Source of the DNA: JBDWFY01 sp039976075
GTDB taxonomy: Bacteria; Pseudomonadota; Alphaproteobacteria; Rhizobiales; Stappiaceae
Assembly (NCBI GenBank): GCA_039976075.1
Contig: JBDWFY010000001.1
Coordinates: 248,001-312,000, forward strand
Length of the DNA: 64,000 nucleotides
Direction of reading: 5' to 3'
In this document: in pieces, positions 16,020 to 24,446 of the stretch
How the letters are laid out: each line of letters opens with the position of its first letter
Numbering within the stretch: the stretch's first letter is position 1
Position numbers and translations under genes: made by a program
The notes under the pieces: generated by a model
Seen by the model: only the letters and a program-made list of their open reading frames with translations
Databases searched by the model: none
Told to the model about the DNA's origin: nothing

Positions 16020-17219
16020 ATGACTGCCGATAAACCTCTTGCAGACGTCAGAGTGCTCGACCTCACCAATGTTCTTGCCGGGCCGTTTTGCTGCCACCAA
16101 CTCGCCTATCTGGGCGCGGATGTCATAAAGGTGGAAGCGCCCGGCAGGGGTGATCTTGCACGGCAGTTGGGCGTCGATGCAGAACTCTGCGACAAGAATA
16201 TGGGGATCTCTTTTCTGGCCCAGAATTCGGGAAAGAAATCGGTCACGCTCAATCTGAAAAGCGCCGAGGGCAAGAAACTTCTGAAACGTATGGTCGCAAA
16301 AAGCGACGTTCTTGTTGAGAATTTCAGACCGGGTGTGATGAAGCGGCTTGCCATCGACTACGAGACGCTCAAGGAAAGCAATCCCAATCTGATCTATTGC
16401 GCGATCTCAGGGTTCGGTCAGGATGGTCCGTGGGCAGGTCGACCCGCGTACGATCAAATTATCCAAGGCTTGTCCGGTGTTATGTCCGTTACCGGAAAAC
16501 CGGGTGAGGATCCACTGCGTGTTGGATATCCGGTCGCCGATACAATTGGCGGAATGACCGCCGCTTTTGCTATATCCGCAGCTCTTCATGCCACCCCCCG
16601 TGGTTCCTTCATCGATGTCTCAATGCTTGAGGCCGTGATTGCGACAATGGGCTGGGCGGTGTCGAGCTTTCTGATCGGCGGGGTCGCGCCGGCGGCCCAT
16701 GGCAATGAGAACATGGTGTCAGCACCCTCCGGTGCCTTCAGGACGGGTGACGGGTTGATCAATATTGCCGCCAACAAACATGAGCAATGGGCGGCTCTGG
16801 TTCGCCATCTGAACCGGGCTGACCTGCTGGAGCAACCGGAATACGCGACACGGCAGGACCGGATAGCAAACCGAGATGCCCTGCAGAGCGAACTTGAAAC
16901 CGCGCTTGCAGCAAAAAGCAGCCCGGTATGGGCACGTGAACTGAACGCGCTTGGTGTTCCTTCCGGGGCAGTCCTGACGGTTCCCGAAGTGCTCGCCCAC
17001 CCCCAGGTGGCTGAACGGGGGTTGATGGGGCAATTCGCTGATGTCCCCGGAGTGGGCCGGGACATCGAGATGGTGGGCACTGCCATGAAAATTGACGGAC
17101 AGGCTCCCCATGTCTCTGAGCCTCCTGCACAGCTGGGTCAGCACAATGCTGAAATCTACGGATCATTGGGGATCAGCACGGATGATCTGGCGCGCATGAA
17201 ACGAGAGGGCGTGATTTGA
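16020..17219 (+). CDS. CaiB/BaiF family (class III) CoA transferase
   Basis: 399 residues. The start at ATG 16020 has an AAGGAG site; an upstream extension to 15984 does not. Family features: LDLTNVLAGPFCCHQLAYLGADVIKVEAPGRGD, VENFRPG, and the catalytic Asp145 in RPAYDQIIQGLSG, which forms the acyl-CoA aspartyl intermediate. Members move CoA between carboxylic acids. It lies directly after tctCBA and its stop overlaps the TTG start of the citryl-CoA lyase-like gene. The inferred job is to activate the imported tricarboxylate to its CoA thioester, using a donor such as succinyl-CoA or acetyl-CoA. Confidence 0.9.
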   Translation: MTADKPLADVRVLDLTNVLAGPFCCHQLAYLGADVIKVEAPGRGDLARQLGVDAELCDKNMGISFLAQNSGKKSVTLNLKSAEGKKLLKRMVAKSDVLVENFRPGVMKRLAIDYETLKESNPNLIYCAISGFGQDGPWAGRPAYDQIIQGLSGVMSVTGKPGEDPLRVGYPVADTIGGMTAAFAISAALHATPRGSFIDVSMLEAVIATMGWAVSSFLIGGVAPAAHGNENMVSAPSGAFRTGDGLINIAANKHEQWAALVRHLNRADLLEQPEYATRQDRIANRDALQSELETALAAKSSPVWARELNALGVPSGAVLTVPEVLAHPQVAERGLMGQFADVPGVGRDIEMVGTAMKIDGQAPHVSEPPAQLGQHNAEIYGSLGISTDDLARMKREGVI

Positions 17220-17992
17220 GCGATGTTTCGGACTGGTGGAGGACCAGCATCATCGATATGGAACCGGGGAAAATTCATCTCCGTGGGCAACCGATCGAGG
17301 AGTTAATCGGAAACGTCAGATTTCCCGCCATGATCTGGATGATGGTTCGAGGAGACCGGCCCGCCCCGGTGCAGGAAAAACTGTTTGAGGCAGCGCTGGT
17401 TGCAGCGGTTGATCACGGTCCTCAAGCGCCCTCCATTGCCGCAGCGCGGATGGCTGTCACGTGTGGTCTGCCGTTGAACAATGCGATGGCCAGCGCTGTC
17501 AATATGCTCGGAGATGTCCATGGCGGGGCAGGGGAACAGGCCGTCGAGCTCTATCATCTTGTAGACGAAGCCGGCGGCATATCTGCCGTTCCTGATACGC
17601 TGGATTACTGGCGAGAAGAAAACGGCGCGTTTGTTCCCGGGTTCGGTCATCGTTTTCACAAACCCGTCGATCCGCGAGCTCCACGTTTACTGTCGCTGGT
17701 TGATGATGCTGTTGCGCAAGGCGCAGTATCCGGCCGCTTTGCCGCGATCGGGTGTGCAATTGAGGCAAGGCTTCACGAGGAGAAGAACAAACCCATTCCG
17801 ATGAACATCGACGGAGCCACCGCCGTCATCTATGCGGAACTCGGTTTTGCGCCACCGCTCGCACGGGGAATATTCTGCCTGTCGCGATCTGTCGGCATTC
17901 TTGCCCATGCCTGGGAGCAAATGCAGCAAGGCGGGCGAAACAAAGGGCCTACGCCACCAGATTATCGATGGACATATGATGAGCCTCAATAA
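17216..17992 (+). CDS. Citryl-CoA lyase-like protein (short citrate-synthase fold)
   Basis: 258 residues, much shorter than citrate synthase (about 430), but with its three catalytic positions: His102 in VHGGAG, His145 in GFGHRFH and Asp199 in NIDGATAVIYAELG. The start is TTG 17216, overlapping the CoA-transferase stop (TTGA), with GAGAGGG upstream. Proteins of this kind are called citryl-CoA lyases and run the aldol step backwards, splitting citryl-CoA to acetyl-CoA and oxaloacetate. With tctCBA and the CoA transferase this completes a route from imported citrate, or a related 2-hydroxytricarboxylate, to central metabolism without classical CitDEF lyase. The true substrate is unproven. Confidence 0.8.
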   Translation: MSDVSDWWRTSIIDMEPGKIHLRGQPIEELIGNVRFPAMIWMMVRGDRPAPVQEKLFEAALVAAVDHGPQAPSIAAARMAVTCGLPLNNAMASAVNMLGDVHGGAGEQAVELYHLVDEAGGISAVPDTLDYWREENGAFVPGFGHRFHKPVDPRAPRLLSLVDDAVAQGAVSGRFAAIGCAIEARLHEEKNKPIPMNIDGATAVIYAELGFAPPLARGIFCLSRSVGILAHAWEQMQQGGRNKGPTPPDYRWTYDEPQ

Positions 17993-18010
17993 TCGGAAAC
18001 ATGTCCGATT
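17991..18010 (+). terminator. Small hairpin at the end of the tct operon
   Basis: AATCGGA, AACATG, TCCGATT: a 7-bp stem starting at the lyase stop codon and followed by TGTAAT. It is a weak terminator candidate. Confidence 0.35.
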
Positions 18011-18176
18011 TGTAATCAACTGAAACATTGAATACGGCACCACCCCAGACCATCTAAAAGCTATGATCAGACAGGAACTTGCCTAGCAACGAAGCTGACA
18101 TTCCGCTGCCTGACCTAACAATCTCCGGCATCCAATTGTGATTGCCGGATGATCAAAGGAAAAGCGGAGAAATACG

Positions 18177-18431
18177 ATGAAACGGATTGCATTAATTTCG
18201 AGCGTTATCGCCGGTGCCATGGCTGTAAGCGCTCTGTTGCCTGTCGCCAGCGCTGAAGCAGCAACACTGCCACCACCGCCTCCGGCAAAAGTGAACGTGG
18301 TTGTTGTGAAACCGGCTCCTTATTATCCGGTCTATCCAACACCCTATTACCATCCAGTCCATCCGGCAGTCGCCTATGGGGTAGGATATGCCACAGGTCA
18401 TTATGTTGCCACGCACCCCCGGGTCTACTGA
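18177..18431 (+). CDS. Small secreted Pro/Tyr-rich protein of unknown function
   Basis: 84 residues from an ATG with an AAGCGGAGA site. A signal peptide (MKRIALISSVIAGAMAVSALLPVASAEAA) is followed by a run of five prolines, then alternating Pro-Tyr-His segments (PAPYYPVYPTPYYHPVHP) and a Gly/Tyr/His tail. It is probably exported to the periplasm or surface, and the His/Tyr content could bind metal or cell wall. It stands alone, with its own strong terminator behind it. No family is recognised; similar short low-complexity exported proteins are common in Rhizobiales. Confidence 0.75.
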   Translation: MKRIALISSVIAGAMAVSALLPVASAEAATLPPPPPAKVNVVVVKPAPYYPVYPTPYYHPVHPAVAYGVGYATGHYVATHPRVY

Positions 18432-18483
18432 CGACGATTAACCTGAGAACTCTAACCACACTTTCAGTTGCTCCCTGGAAAAG

Positions 18484-18508
18484 TGCCGGCCACCTGGTCG
18501 GCATTTTT
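18484..18508 (+). terminator. Rho-independent terminator between convergent genes
   Basis: TGCCGGCC, ACCT, GGTCGGCA stem (7 of 8 pairs) followed by TTTTT. The reverse strand also has a run of T after the stem, so it can serve both the small secreted protein gene and the minus-strand gene that ends at 18508. Confidence 0.85.
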
Positions 18509-19140
18509 CATTCTGGAGCTATTTTTGGATGAAAGTCCGTTTGTCTTTGAACACTGCCTGGATCGAACGGACCTTGCCCGGCAATGACCTCTCCAGCAGA
18601 TATCTTTATGCCCCGTGCGCGTCCCTGACCTTTCAGAACGGCCGCTCTCAGATCAGGATCGGGATGGGCAAAGGTTTCGCCCTCGCCAAGCTCGCAATTT
18701 TCCACGGTGATAGGCCCCAACACCTGACTTCCCGAACCGAGCGCTGTATTGCCGACGATCGTCGCCCCGGATGTATAGCGACCACCATTGCCAATTTTGA
18801 TGGCAGCACTTCGGTTAGACCGGGCGATGAACCCGCCATCTCCGAATTGATTGTCATCCCCGATCTCGACAACTCCGTTTTCCGACTGGATGCGAGTTCC
18901 GGAATGAAACGTGTTGTTGCTTCCGATAAGTACGCTTCCTTCACCACTGCATTCAATTGTAACAGCGGGGTAAAACAGATTGCCGTGTCCGATTTGAACC
19001 TGTCTGCCAATCAGGGTTGAAAACGGATCTACAATTGTATTGCCGAGCTCATTCAGCTGCAGAGTTTCGGCGACGGAGAGAAATCCCAGCCGTCGCCGTA
19101 CATCATCAATGTTTTTCAACAGATCGGGAGTTATCGGCAT
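18508..19140 (-). CDS. Left-handed beta-helix (hexapeptide-repeat) protein
   Basis: 210 residues. Residues about 35-160 contain repeating short turns typical of the hexapeptide acyltransferase fold: IVDPFSTLIGRQVQIGHGNLF, VLIGSNNTFHSGTRI, VEIGDDNQFGDGGFI, IKIGNGGRYTSGATIVGN. The C-terminal part (HPDPDLRAAVLKGQGRARGIKISAGEVIAGQG) is not repetitive. Such proteins are often acyl- or sugar-nucleotide transferases or gamma-carbonic-anhydrase relatives, but I see no catalytic His of the acetyltransferase type or carbonic-anhydrase metal triad. It stands alone downstream of folD. The specific function is unknown. Confidence 0.75.
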   Translation of the reverse strand: MPITPDLLKNIDDVRRRLGFLSVAETLQLNELGNTIVDPFSTLIGRQVQIGHGNLFYPAVTIECSGEGSVLIGSNNTFHSGTRIQSENGVVEIGDDNQFGDGGFIARSNRSAAIKIGNGGRYTSGATIVGNTALGSGSQVLGPITVENCELGEGETFAHPDPDLRAAVLKGQGRARGIKISAGEVIAGQGPFDPGSVQRQTDFHPKIAPE

Positions 19141-19302
19141 TCTGTGCCTTCAAGGTTTGGTTGAGTGATGTTCCATCTAATAGCGCTACCACATTCGCCA
19201 GGGGCAACTCTTACAATCGGTAGATTGCGGGAAAGACACCAAGGCCGTTGTTATGGCGCTGATCCTTTTCAAACTCCTGTTTCTGCCTCTCCCGGACACG
19301 CT

Positions 19303-20205
19303 CTAAGCAACAGGATCGTCAGGTAGACCTATACTGCGTCGAGCAGCCGTCAATGTATTGACCATCAGCAGTGCAATTGTCATTGGTCCGACACCGCCAG
19401 GGACAGGTGTAATTGCACCTGCACGGGCGGATGCCTCCGCAAATTGGACATCTCCAACAAGTTTGGTCTTACCTGGCCCTTTTTCCGGCGCCGGCATCCG
19501 GTTGATGCCGACGTCGATAACGGTTGCTCCGTCCTTGATCCAATCTCCGAGCACCATTTCAGGACGACCGACAGCGGCAACGACGATATCTGCGGTCTTT
19601 ACCAGGCCCGGCAGGTCTTTCGTGCGACTGTGTGCAATAGTGACGGTACAGTTTTCCTGTAGAAGCAGCTGAGCGACGGGTTTGCCGACAATATTGGACC
19701 GACCCACGACGACAGCATTCAGACCGGTGAGATCGCCACCGCGCGCCCGTTTGGCCAAGAGAACCGAACCGGCGGGTGTGCAGGGAACCATTGCCTTATC
19801 CGTTTGTCCGGCACCCAGCAGCCCCACATTGATGGGATGAAAACCATCAACATCCTTTTCCGGTTTAATCAGGTTCAAGACTTTGCCCTCATCAATATGG
19901 TCGGGCAGGGGCAACTGAACCAAAATGCCATGGATCGAACTGTCATCATTCAATTGTTCCACCAACGCCAGCAGATCCGCTTCGCTGGTGTCTTCAGACA
20001 GTTTGTGTTCGACGGATTTAAATCCACACGCTTTGGCCTTGATGCCTTTATTGCGCACATAGACCTGACTTGCCGGATCATCTCCGACAATCACCACAGC
20101 CAACCCCGGTTGCAGGTTATGGTCCGTGAGCAGTTTTTCAGTCTGGCGAGCGACTTCCTCGACGAGCGACTCCGCTGTCATTTTGCCATCAATAATTGTA
20201 GCCAT
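19303..20205 (-). CDS. folD: FolD bifunctional methylene-THF dehydrogenase / methenyl-THF cyclohydrolase
   Basis: 300 residues from ATG 20205 with an AAGGAAG site; a nine-codon extension to 20232 is unlikely. Catalytic Lys56 sits in YVRNKGIKAK. The signature blocks EKDVDGFHPINVG, PCTPAGSVLL, VVGRSNIVGKPVAQLLL and TPVPGGVGPMTIALLM are all present. FolD interconverts methylene- and formyl-tetrahydrofolate in the cytoplasm using NADP. It lies 41 bp after purU on the same strand, forming a C1-folate unit: FolD makes formyl-THF and PurU releases formate and THF from it. Confidence 0.97.
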   Translation of the reverse strand: MATIIDGKMTAESLVEEVARQTEKLLTDHNLQPGLAVVIVGDDPASQVYVRNKGIKAKACGFKSVEHKLSEDTSEADLLALVEQLNDDSSIHGILVQLPLPDHIDEGKVLNLIKPEKDVDGFHPINVGLLGAGQTDKAMVPCTPAGSVLLAKRARGGDLTGLNAVVVGRSNIVGKPVAQLLLQENCTVTIAHSRTKDLPGLVKTADIVVAAVGRPEMVLGDWIKDGATVIDVGINRMPAPEKGPGKTKLVGDVQFAEASARAGAITPVPGGVGPMTIALLMVNTLTAARRSIGLPDDPVA

Positions 20206-20246
20206 TTGGCACTTCCTTACGTCTCGATCCATTTAGAGGAGGGCTA

Positions 20247-21104
20247 TTAGAAAATGACGGTTTTATCACCGTTGAGGAGAATTCTGCGTTCGATATGGTA
20301 TTTGACTGCTCTGGCCAAAACGCTGGACTCGATCTCTCGGCCAATAGCTATAAACTCATCAGCCGTCATTGAATGTTCGACCCTGCCGACATCCTGTTCG
20401 ATAATGGGACCATCATCCAGGTCCGGGGTGACATAGTGGGCCGTTGCGCCGATCAGTTTGACGCCGCGTGAATGGGCGCGCTGATAGGGCTTAGTACCCA
20501 TGAAGCTTGGCAAAAACGAATGGTGAATGTTGATGACTTTGCCAAACAGCTTTGCCGATAAGTCATCACTCAGGACCTGCATGTAGCGGGCGAGGATAAC
20601 CAACTCGATTTTCTCCTCTTCCATCAGCAGCAGGAGTTTTTCCTCCTGCTCATCTTTGGACTCGCTGCTGGTCGGAATATGATGGAAGGGCACGCCCTCA
20701 TGCTCGACCCGTGAGCGCCAGTTTTCATGGTTTGAGGCGACACCAACAAGGTTCATCTCCAGATTGCCGATGGAATGCCTGTATAGAAGATCGTTCAGGC
20801 AGTGACCCATTCGGGAGACCATTATCAGAACCCGAGGCTTCCGATTCAGGTCATGAATCTGCCAGGCGAGTTGATACGCTGTGGCAACGGGATCGAAGCC
20901 CCTGGAAAAACGTTCCATTGTCATATTTTCCGGAGCCATGAACGCAACACGCATGAAGAACCGGTTCGTCTCCGTATCCCAATATTGAGCGCTCTCAGCG
21001 ATATTGCAGTCTTGCGAGGCAATAGAGTTGGCGACTGCCGCAACCAGGCCGCGCCGGTCATCGGTCGTGATGGTCAGAACAAAATCGGCGGCACCGGTGC
21101 TCAT
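20247..21104 (-). CDS. purU: PurU formyltetrahydrofolate deformylase
   Basis: 285 residues from ATG 21104, a length matching E. coli PurU (280). An in-frame TTG at 21149 would add 15 residues. An N-terminal ACT domain (about 8-85) precedes a formyltransferase domain with the catalytic Asn192 and His194 (INIHHSFLPSF) and the DLDDGPII aspartate near 230. The reaction is formyl-THF plus water to formate and THF. It precedes folD and is divergent from a LysR gene, with a palindrome between them. In Rhizobiales such pairs often recycle C1 units from demethylation, and the betaine locus in this window may be a source. The ribosome site is weak. Confidence 0.93.
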   Translation of the reverse strand: MSTGAADFVLTITTDDRRGLVAAVANSIASQDCNIAESAQYWDTETNRFFMRVAFMAPENMTMERFSRGFDPVATAYQLAWQIHDLNRKPRVLIMVSRMGHCLNDLLYRHSIGNLEMNLVGVASNHENWRSRVEHEGVPFHHIPTSSESKDEQEEKLLLLMEEEKIELVILARYMQVLSDDLSAKLFGKVINIHHSFLPSFMGTKPYQRAHSRGVKLIGATAHYVTPDLDDGPIIEQDVGRVEHSMTADEFIAIGREIESSVLARAVKYHIERRILLNGDKTVIF

Positions 21105-21172
21105 GGACGAAAGAACTTTTCTTGGGGTTGCAGCAATAGAACGCCGCAATAGACTGCTGATGACACTGCATT

Positions 21173-21197
21173 TTGCGTTTCAATTTAGAAAACGCAA
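21173..21197. promoter_or_regulatory. Inverted repeat between purU and the LysR gene, candidate operator
   Basis: TTGCGTTT (21173-21180), nine bases, then AAACGCAA (21190-21197): perfect 8-bp arms. It lies 69 bp upstream of the purU start and about 120 bp upstream of the divergent lysR-type gene. Its spacing and position suit a LysR-type regulator acting on both. Confidence 0.5.
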
Positions 21198-21319
21198 GCG
21201 AATAAGAGAAGGTATGCTTTCAAGTATCATGAATTTTAATGCCTCAAAGCAGCGGATATAATGACGACCCCAGGGTGGAAGCCGCTTGACTTTCCGAACG
21301 GCTCCGAAGAATAGAAAGT

Positions 21320-22279
21320 ATGGATATTCCTCAAGGGTTTGACCTGCGGGCGTTGCGTATTTTTGTTACAGTTGCTGATGCAGGTGGTATGACGCCTGGC
21401 GCGCAGCGTTTGAGCATGACGCAGTCCGGTGTTTCTCAGGTGATTTCAGGCCTCGAGAAAGCCATTGGTGGTCCACTGTTTGATCGTGCGGTCCGTCCAT
21501 TGGCACTGACTGGTGCCGGCAACATCCTTTATGCTCGTGCAAGCGAATTGTTGTCGCTATCCAACGACGCCCTTCATGCCATTCGCAAGAAAGAACGCAA
21601 AGCCATCTCTTCGGTAACAGTCTCAATGGCCGAGAGTTTGGCCGGTACGATTGGTCCGGCGCTTGTGCGTCGACTACAGACCCGCGTCACCCGCTGGCAC
21701 ATCTGGTCCGGGAGCCCGCCGGAAAACCAGCAGGCACTGCTGTCCCACTCCGTCGACATGATCATAACCGCCAACGAAGAAATCGAAACTGTTGAAGGCA
21801 TCGACCGGTACCCGGTTCTAAGAGAGCCATTCGTATTGGTGTTTCCAGCAGATTATGATGGTCCCGAGGCCAACCTGGATCAGGTCGAGGGCCTCCCGTT
21901 TATCCGGTACACGCTCCGTTCGACAATCGGACGACACATAGAACAGCAGATCAATCGCCTTCGATTGAAGTTACCTTTCTTTGTTGAGTTCGATACAGTT
22001 CGTGGCCAGTTAGGGGCTGTGTCGGAAGGCATGGGATGGTCTATTACGACACCCATGTGTCTGTTGCAGGAACAGCACCGGTTAGAAGACCTGCGGGTAA
22101 TCCCGCTAAAAAAAGGACGGTTCGACCGGCGGATCAATCTTGCCGTCAGACAGCGAGATCTTGGTGACCTGCCTCAGGATATGGCCGCTGCCGCGCGTAA
22201 CATTCTCCGGAAGCACAAGATGCCGATGCTGCTGGAACGGATCCCCTGGCTTGAAGAAATGATCAGTTGGCCGGATTAG
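21320..22279 (+). CDS. LysR-family transcriptional regulator
   Basis: 319 residues: an N-terminal winged helix-turn-helix (LRALRIFVTVADAGGMTPGAQRLSMTQSGVSQVISGLEKAIGGPLFDR, about 8-58) and a C-terminal periplasmic-binding-like effector domain from about 95. It is divergent from purU-folD and convergent with the methyltransferase-deaminase-BMP operon, so it may control either. The palindrome at 21173-21197 lies in its own upstream region. The effector is not deducible; a purine, pyrimidine or C1-related ligand would fit the neighbours. Confidence 0.9.
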   Translation: MDIPQGFDLRALRIFVTVADAGGMTPGAQRLSMTQSGVSQVISGLEKAIGGPLFDRAVRPLALTGAGNILYARASELLSLSNDALHAIRKKERKAISSVTVSMAESLAGTIGPALVRRLQTRVTRWHIWSGSPPENQQALLSHSVDMIITANEEIETVEGIDRYPVLREPFVLVFPADYDGPEANLDQVEGLPFIRYTLRSTIGRHIEQQINRLRLKLPFFVEFDTVRGQLGAVSEGMGWSITTPMCLLQEQHRLEDLRVIPLKKGRFDRRINLAVRQRDLGDLPQDMAAAARNILRKHKMPMLLERIPWLEEMISWPD

Positions 22280-22326
22280 ACTGCATACTTACGCCCGGCG
22301 TGACTCAAAATTACAAACCGGATCGG

Positions 22327-23142
22327 TCAGGTCTCGGGCAGCTCTGCGGTCAGCAAGACATAGCCGATGGACGCAAACAATTCTCCTGAAGCGCGTAGCT
22401 CTTCAATTCCCTCTTGCCAGGTTGCGCATTCAGTTTCGTTGATTTCATCGGCCTTCAACGCATTGTTCCCGATCATGGAAAAATAGCCCGCGGCAAGATC
22501 ATCTGGGAAAACAAGGAGGCGGGTAAATGAACGGATATTGTTCAGTTTCAAGCGCTTCACAATCGAATAAAGGCGGCCCGGCATCCAGTTTGTTGCCACT
22601 GCAGAGCGCGCTTCGAAATCCAGAGTCCGTTTAACCAGAGCACGATCCGGCAGATTGATGTTATTGCTGGTGAAATCCGGTTCGATGAAAGCCAGATGCC
22701 CACCGGGTCTGGCAACACGGGCCATCTCTTTGACGGCTGCTTCAGGATCTTCCAGATAACAGATGATACGTTCGGCCCGGACATAGTCGAAACTGCTGTC
22801 ATCAAAGGGCAGCTGCTCAGCAACACCGGGACGAAAGTCGATATCCAGGCCAGCCTTCTTTGCACGAATATTGGCCTCTTCAATGAAGGCAGCGCTTTTG
22901 TCGATGCCTGCAACGTGCCCGTCCGGCACGGCAGAACGCGCCAGACGCAGCGTTTCCAGACCAAAACCACAGCCAACATCAAGAATGCGACCGGAGGACC
23001 CAATCGATGCAATCTCCATAGCCTGGACCTTCAATTCCTGTAATTCAGGGACAGTATCAAAGGCTTCCAGAGCCGCGATATACAGGCTCTGGTCCGGAGC
23101 GGCATCAATGGCGGTAAATTGATTGAGCTGAAAGTCACTCAT
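22327..23142 (-). CDS. SAM-dependent class I methyltransferase
   Basis: 271 residues with a Rossmann methyltransferase core: motif I ILDVGCGFG (53-61), GIDKSAAFIEEA (motif II), DSSFDYVRAERII (post-II) and a typical EMARVARPGGHLAFIEPD motif. The ATG overlaps the stop of the deaminase gene by one base (TGATG), so its translation is coupled to that gene and it belongs to the importer operon. It resembles UbiE/Methyltransf_11-type small-molecule enzymes. A methyltransferase at the end of a nucleobase salvage operon is unusual; the acceptor may be a base, a nucleoside or a breakdown product. No closer assignment is possible. Confidence 0.85.
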   Translation of the reverse strand: MSDFQLNQFTAIDAAPDQSLYIAALEAFDTVPELQELKVQAMEIASIGSSGRILDVGCGFGLETLRLARSAVPDGHVAGIDKSAAFIEEANIRAKKAGLDIDFRPGVAEQLPFDDSSFDYVRAERIICYLEDPEAAVKEMARVARPGGHLAFIEPDFTSNNINLPDRALVKRTLDFEARSAVATNWMPGRLYSIVKRLKLNNIRSFTRLLVFPDDLAAGYFSMIGNNALKADEINETECATWQEGIEELRASGELFASIGYVLLTAELPET

Positions 23143-24428
23143 CAGAGAAGGTCCCGGTTCAATTCAAATGTGACAGGTGTCGTTTCCTCGCCAAGTGTCA
23201 CGGAGCTGACGACTTCAGGCGTGCGGGCAATGACTTCACCGCGCCGGATCACCGCAAGTCGCGGAGGACGGATGCGGATGGCATCAAAGACCGAATTTGC
23301 CTGCAACAGAACGAAGTCTGCGTTGCAGCCCTCCTCAAGTCCATAATTCTCAAGATGCATTGCCTTGGCTGCGTTTGTCGTCACGGCGTCAAAACAGGTG
23401 CGTATCTGATCCTGCGAAGTCATCTGTCCCACATGCAGTCCCATCTGGGCTACTTCCAGCATGTCGTGAGACCCAAATGAGTACCAAGGGTCCATGACGC
23501 AGTCATGGCCGAAGGCAACATTGATGCCCATTTCGGCCATTTCCTTCACGCGTGTCTGACCCCGGCGCTTGGGATAGGTGTCATGGCGACCCTGCAGGGT
23601 GATGTTGATGAGAGGATTCGCAATAGCGTGAATTTCTGCTTCATGAATGAGCGGCAAGAGCTTGGACACATAGTAGTTGTCCATTGAATGCATCGATGTC
23701 AGATGGGATCCGGCGACGCGACCATTGAGACCGAGCCTCTGCGTTTCAAAGGCAAGGCTTTCAATGTGCCGAGACATCGGGTCATCGGTTTCATCACAGT
23801 GCATATCCACCAGCAGCCCGCGCTTTTCGGCAATTTCGCACAGCACCTTAACGGATGCCGCCCCATCGGCCATGGTTCGTTCAAAGTGCGGGATGCCGCC
23901 CACGACATCCACGCCCTTGTCCAGCGCCCGTTTCAGATTTTCCGCGGCGCCGGGATCCCGGTAGAACCCGTCCTGAGGAAAGGCCACCAATTGAATGTCG
24001 ATATAGTCGGCCATCTCCTTGCGAACATCGAGCAGGGCGTCCACCGCCAGAAGGGCAGGGTCGCATATATCGACATGGGTACGGATTGCCAGAGTTCCCT
24101 TGGCGATGGACCAACGGATCAACTCATGCGCCCGTTCTTTCAGGGCTTCGTAGGTCAGCAGCGGCTTCAGCTCGCCCCACAGGCCAATGCCCTCCAGCAG
24201 TGTGCCGCTTTTATTGACGCGCGGCAGACCGTAGGAGAGGGTCGCATCCATATGAAAATGGCAATCTATCATCGGCGACGTGATCATGCGTCCACTGGCA
24301 TCAAGAACCTCGGCGGCATCGGTATTGATGACAGGGCCAACGCCGACAATCTTGCCATCCCGGCAAGCGAAAGAAAGCGGAATGTTGCTGTCCGGGGTTC
24401 TGGCATTTTTAATCAGCAGATCAAGCAT
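23142..24428 (-). CDS. Cytosine deaminase-like amidohydrolase (CodA family)
   Basis: 428 residues of the metal-dependent amidohydrolase superfamily. Metal ligands His57 and His59 (CHFHMD), His210 (MHCDETDD) and Asp309 (FGHDCVMDPW), catalytic Glu213 and His242 (SHLTSM) reproduce the CodA pattern, including the DPWY motif and FPQDG. CodA hydrolyses cytosine to uracil and ammonia; relatives deaminate isoguanine, creatinine or triazines. It lies 18 bp downstream of the BMP-type permease genes and is coupled to the methyltransferase gene. The inference is that the importer brings in a nucleoside or base that this enzyme deaminates. Confidence 0.85.
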   Translation of the reverse strand: MLDLLIKNARTPDSNIPLSFACRDGKIVGVGPVINTDAAEVLDASGRMITSPMIDCHFHMDATLSYGLPRVNKSGTLLEGIGLWGELKPLLTYEALKERAHELIRWSIAKGTLAIRTHVDICDPALLAVDALLDVRKEMADYIDIQLVAFPQDGFYRDPGAAENLKRALDKGVDVVGGIPHFERTMADGAASVKVLCEIAEKRGLLVDMHCDETDDPMSRHIESLAFETQRLGLNGRVAGSHLTSMHSMDNYYVSKLLPLIHEAEIHAIANPLINITLQGRHDTYPKRRGQTRVKEMAEMGINVAFGHDCVMDPWYSFGSHDMLEVAQMGLHVGQMTSQDQIRTCFDAVTTNAAKAMHLENYGLEEGCNADFVLLQANSVFDAIRIRPPRLAVIRRGEVIARTPEVVSSVTLGEETTPVTFELNRDLL

Positions 24429-24446
24429 GCTGCATCTCCCAATATT

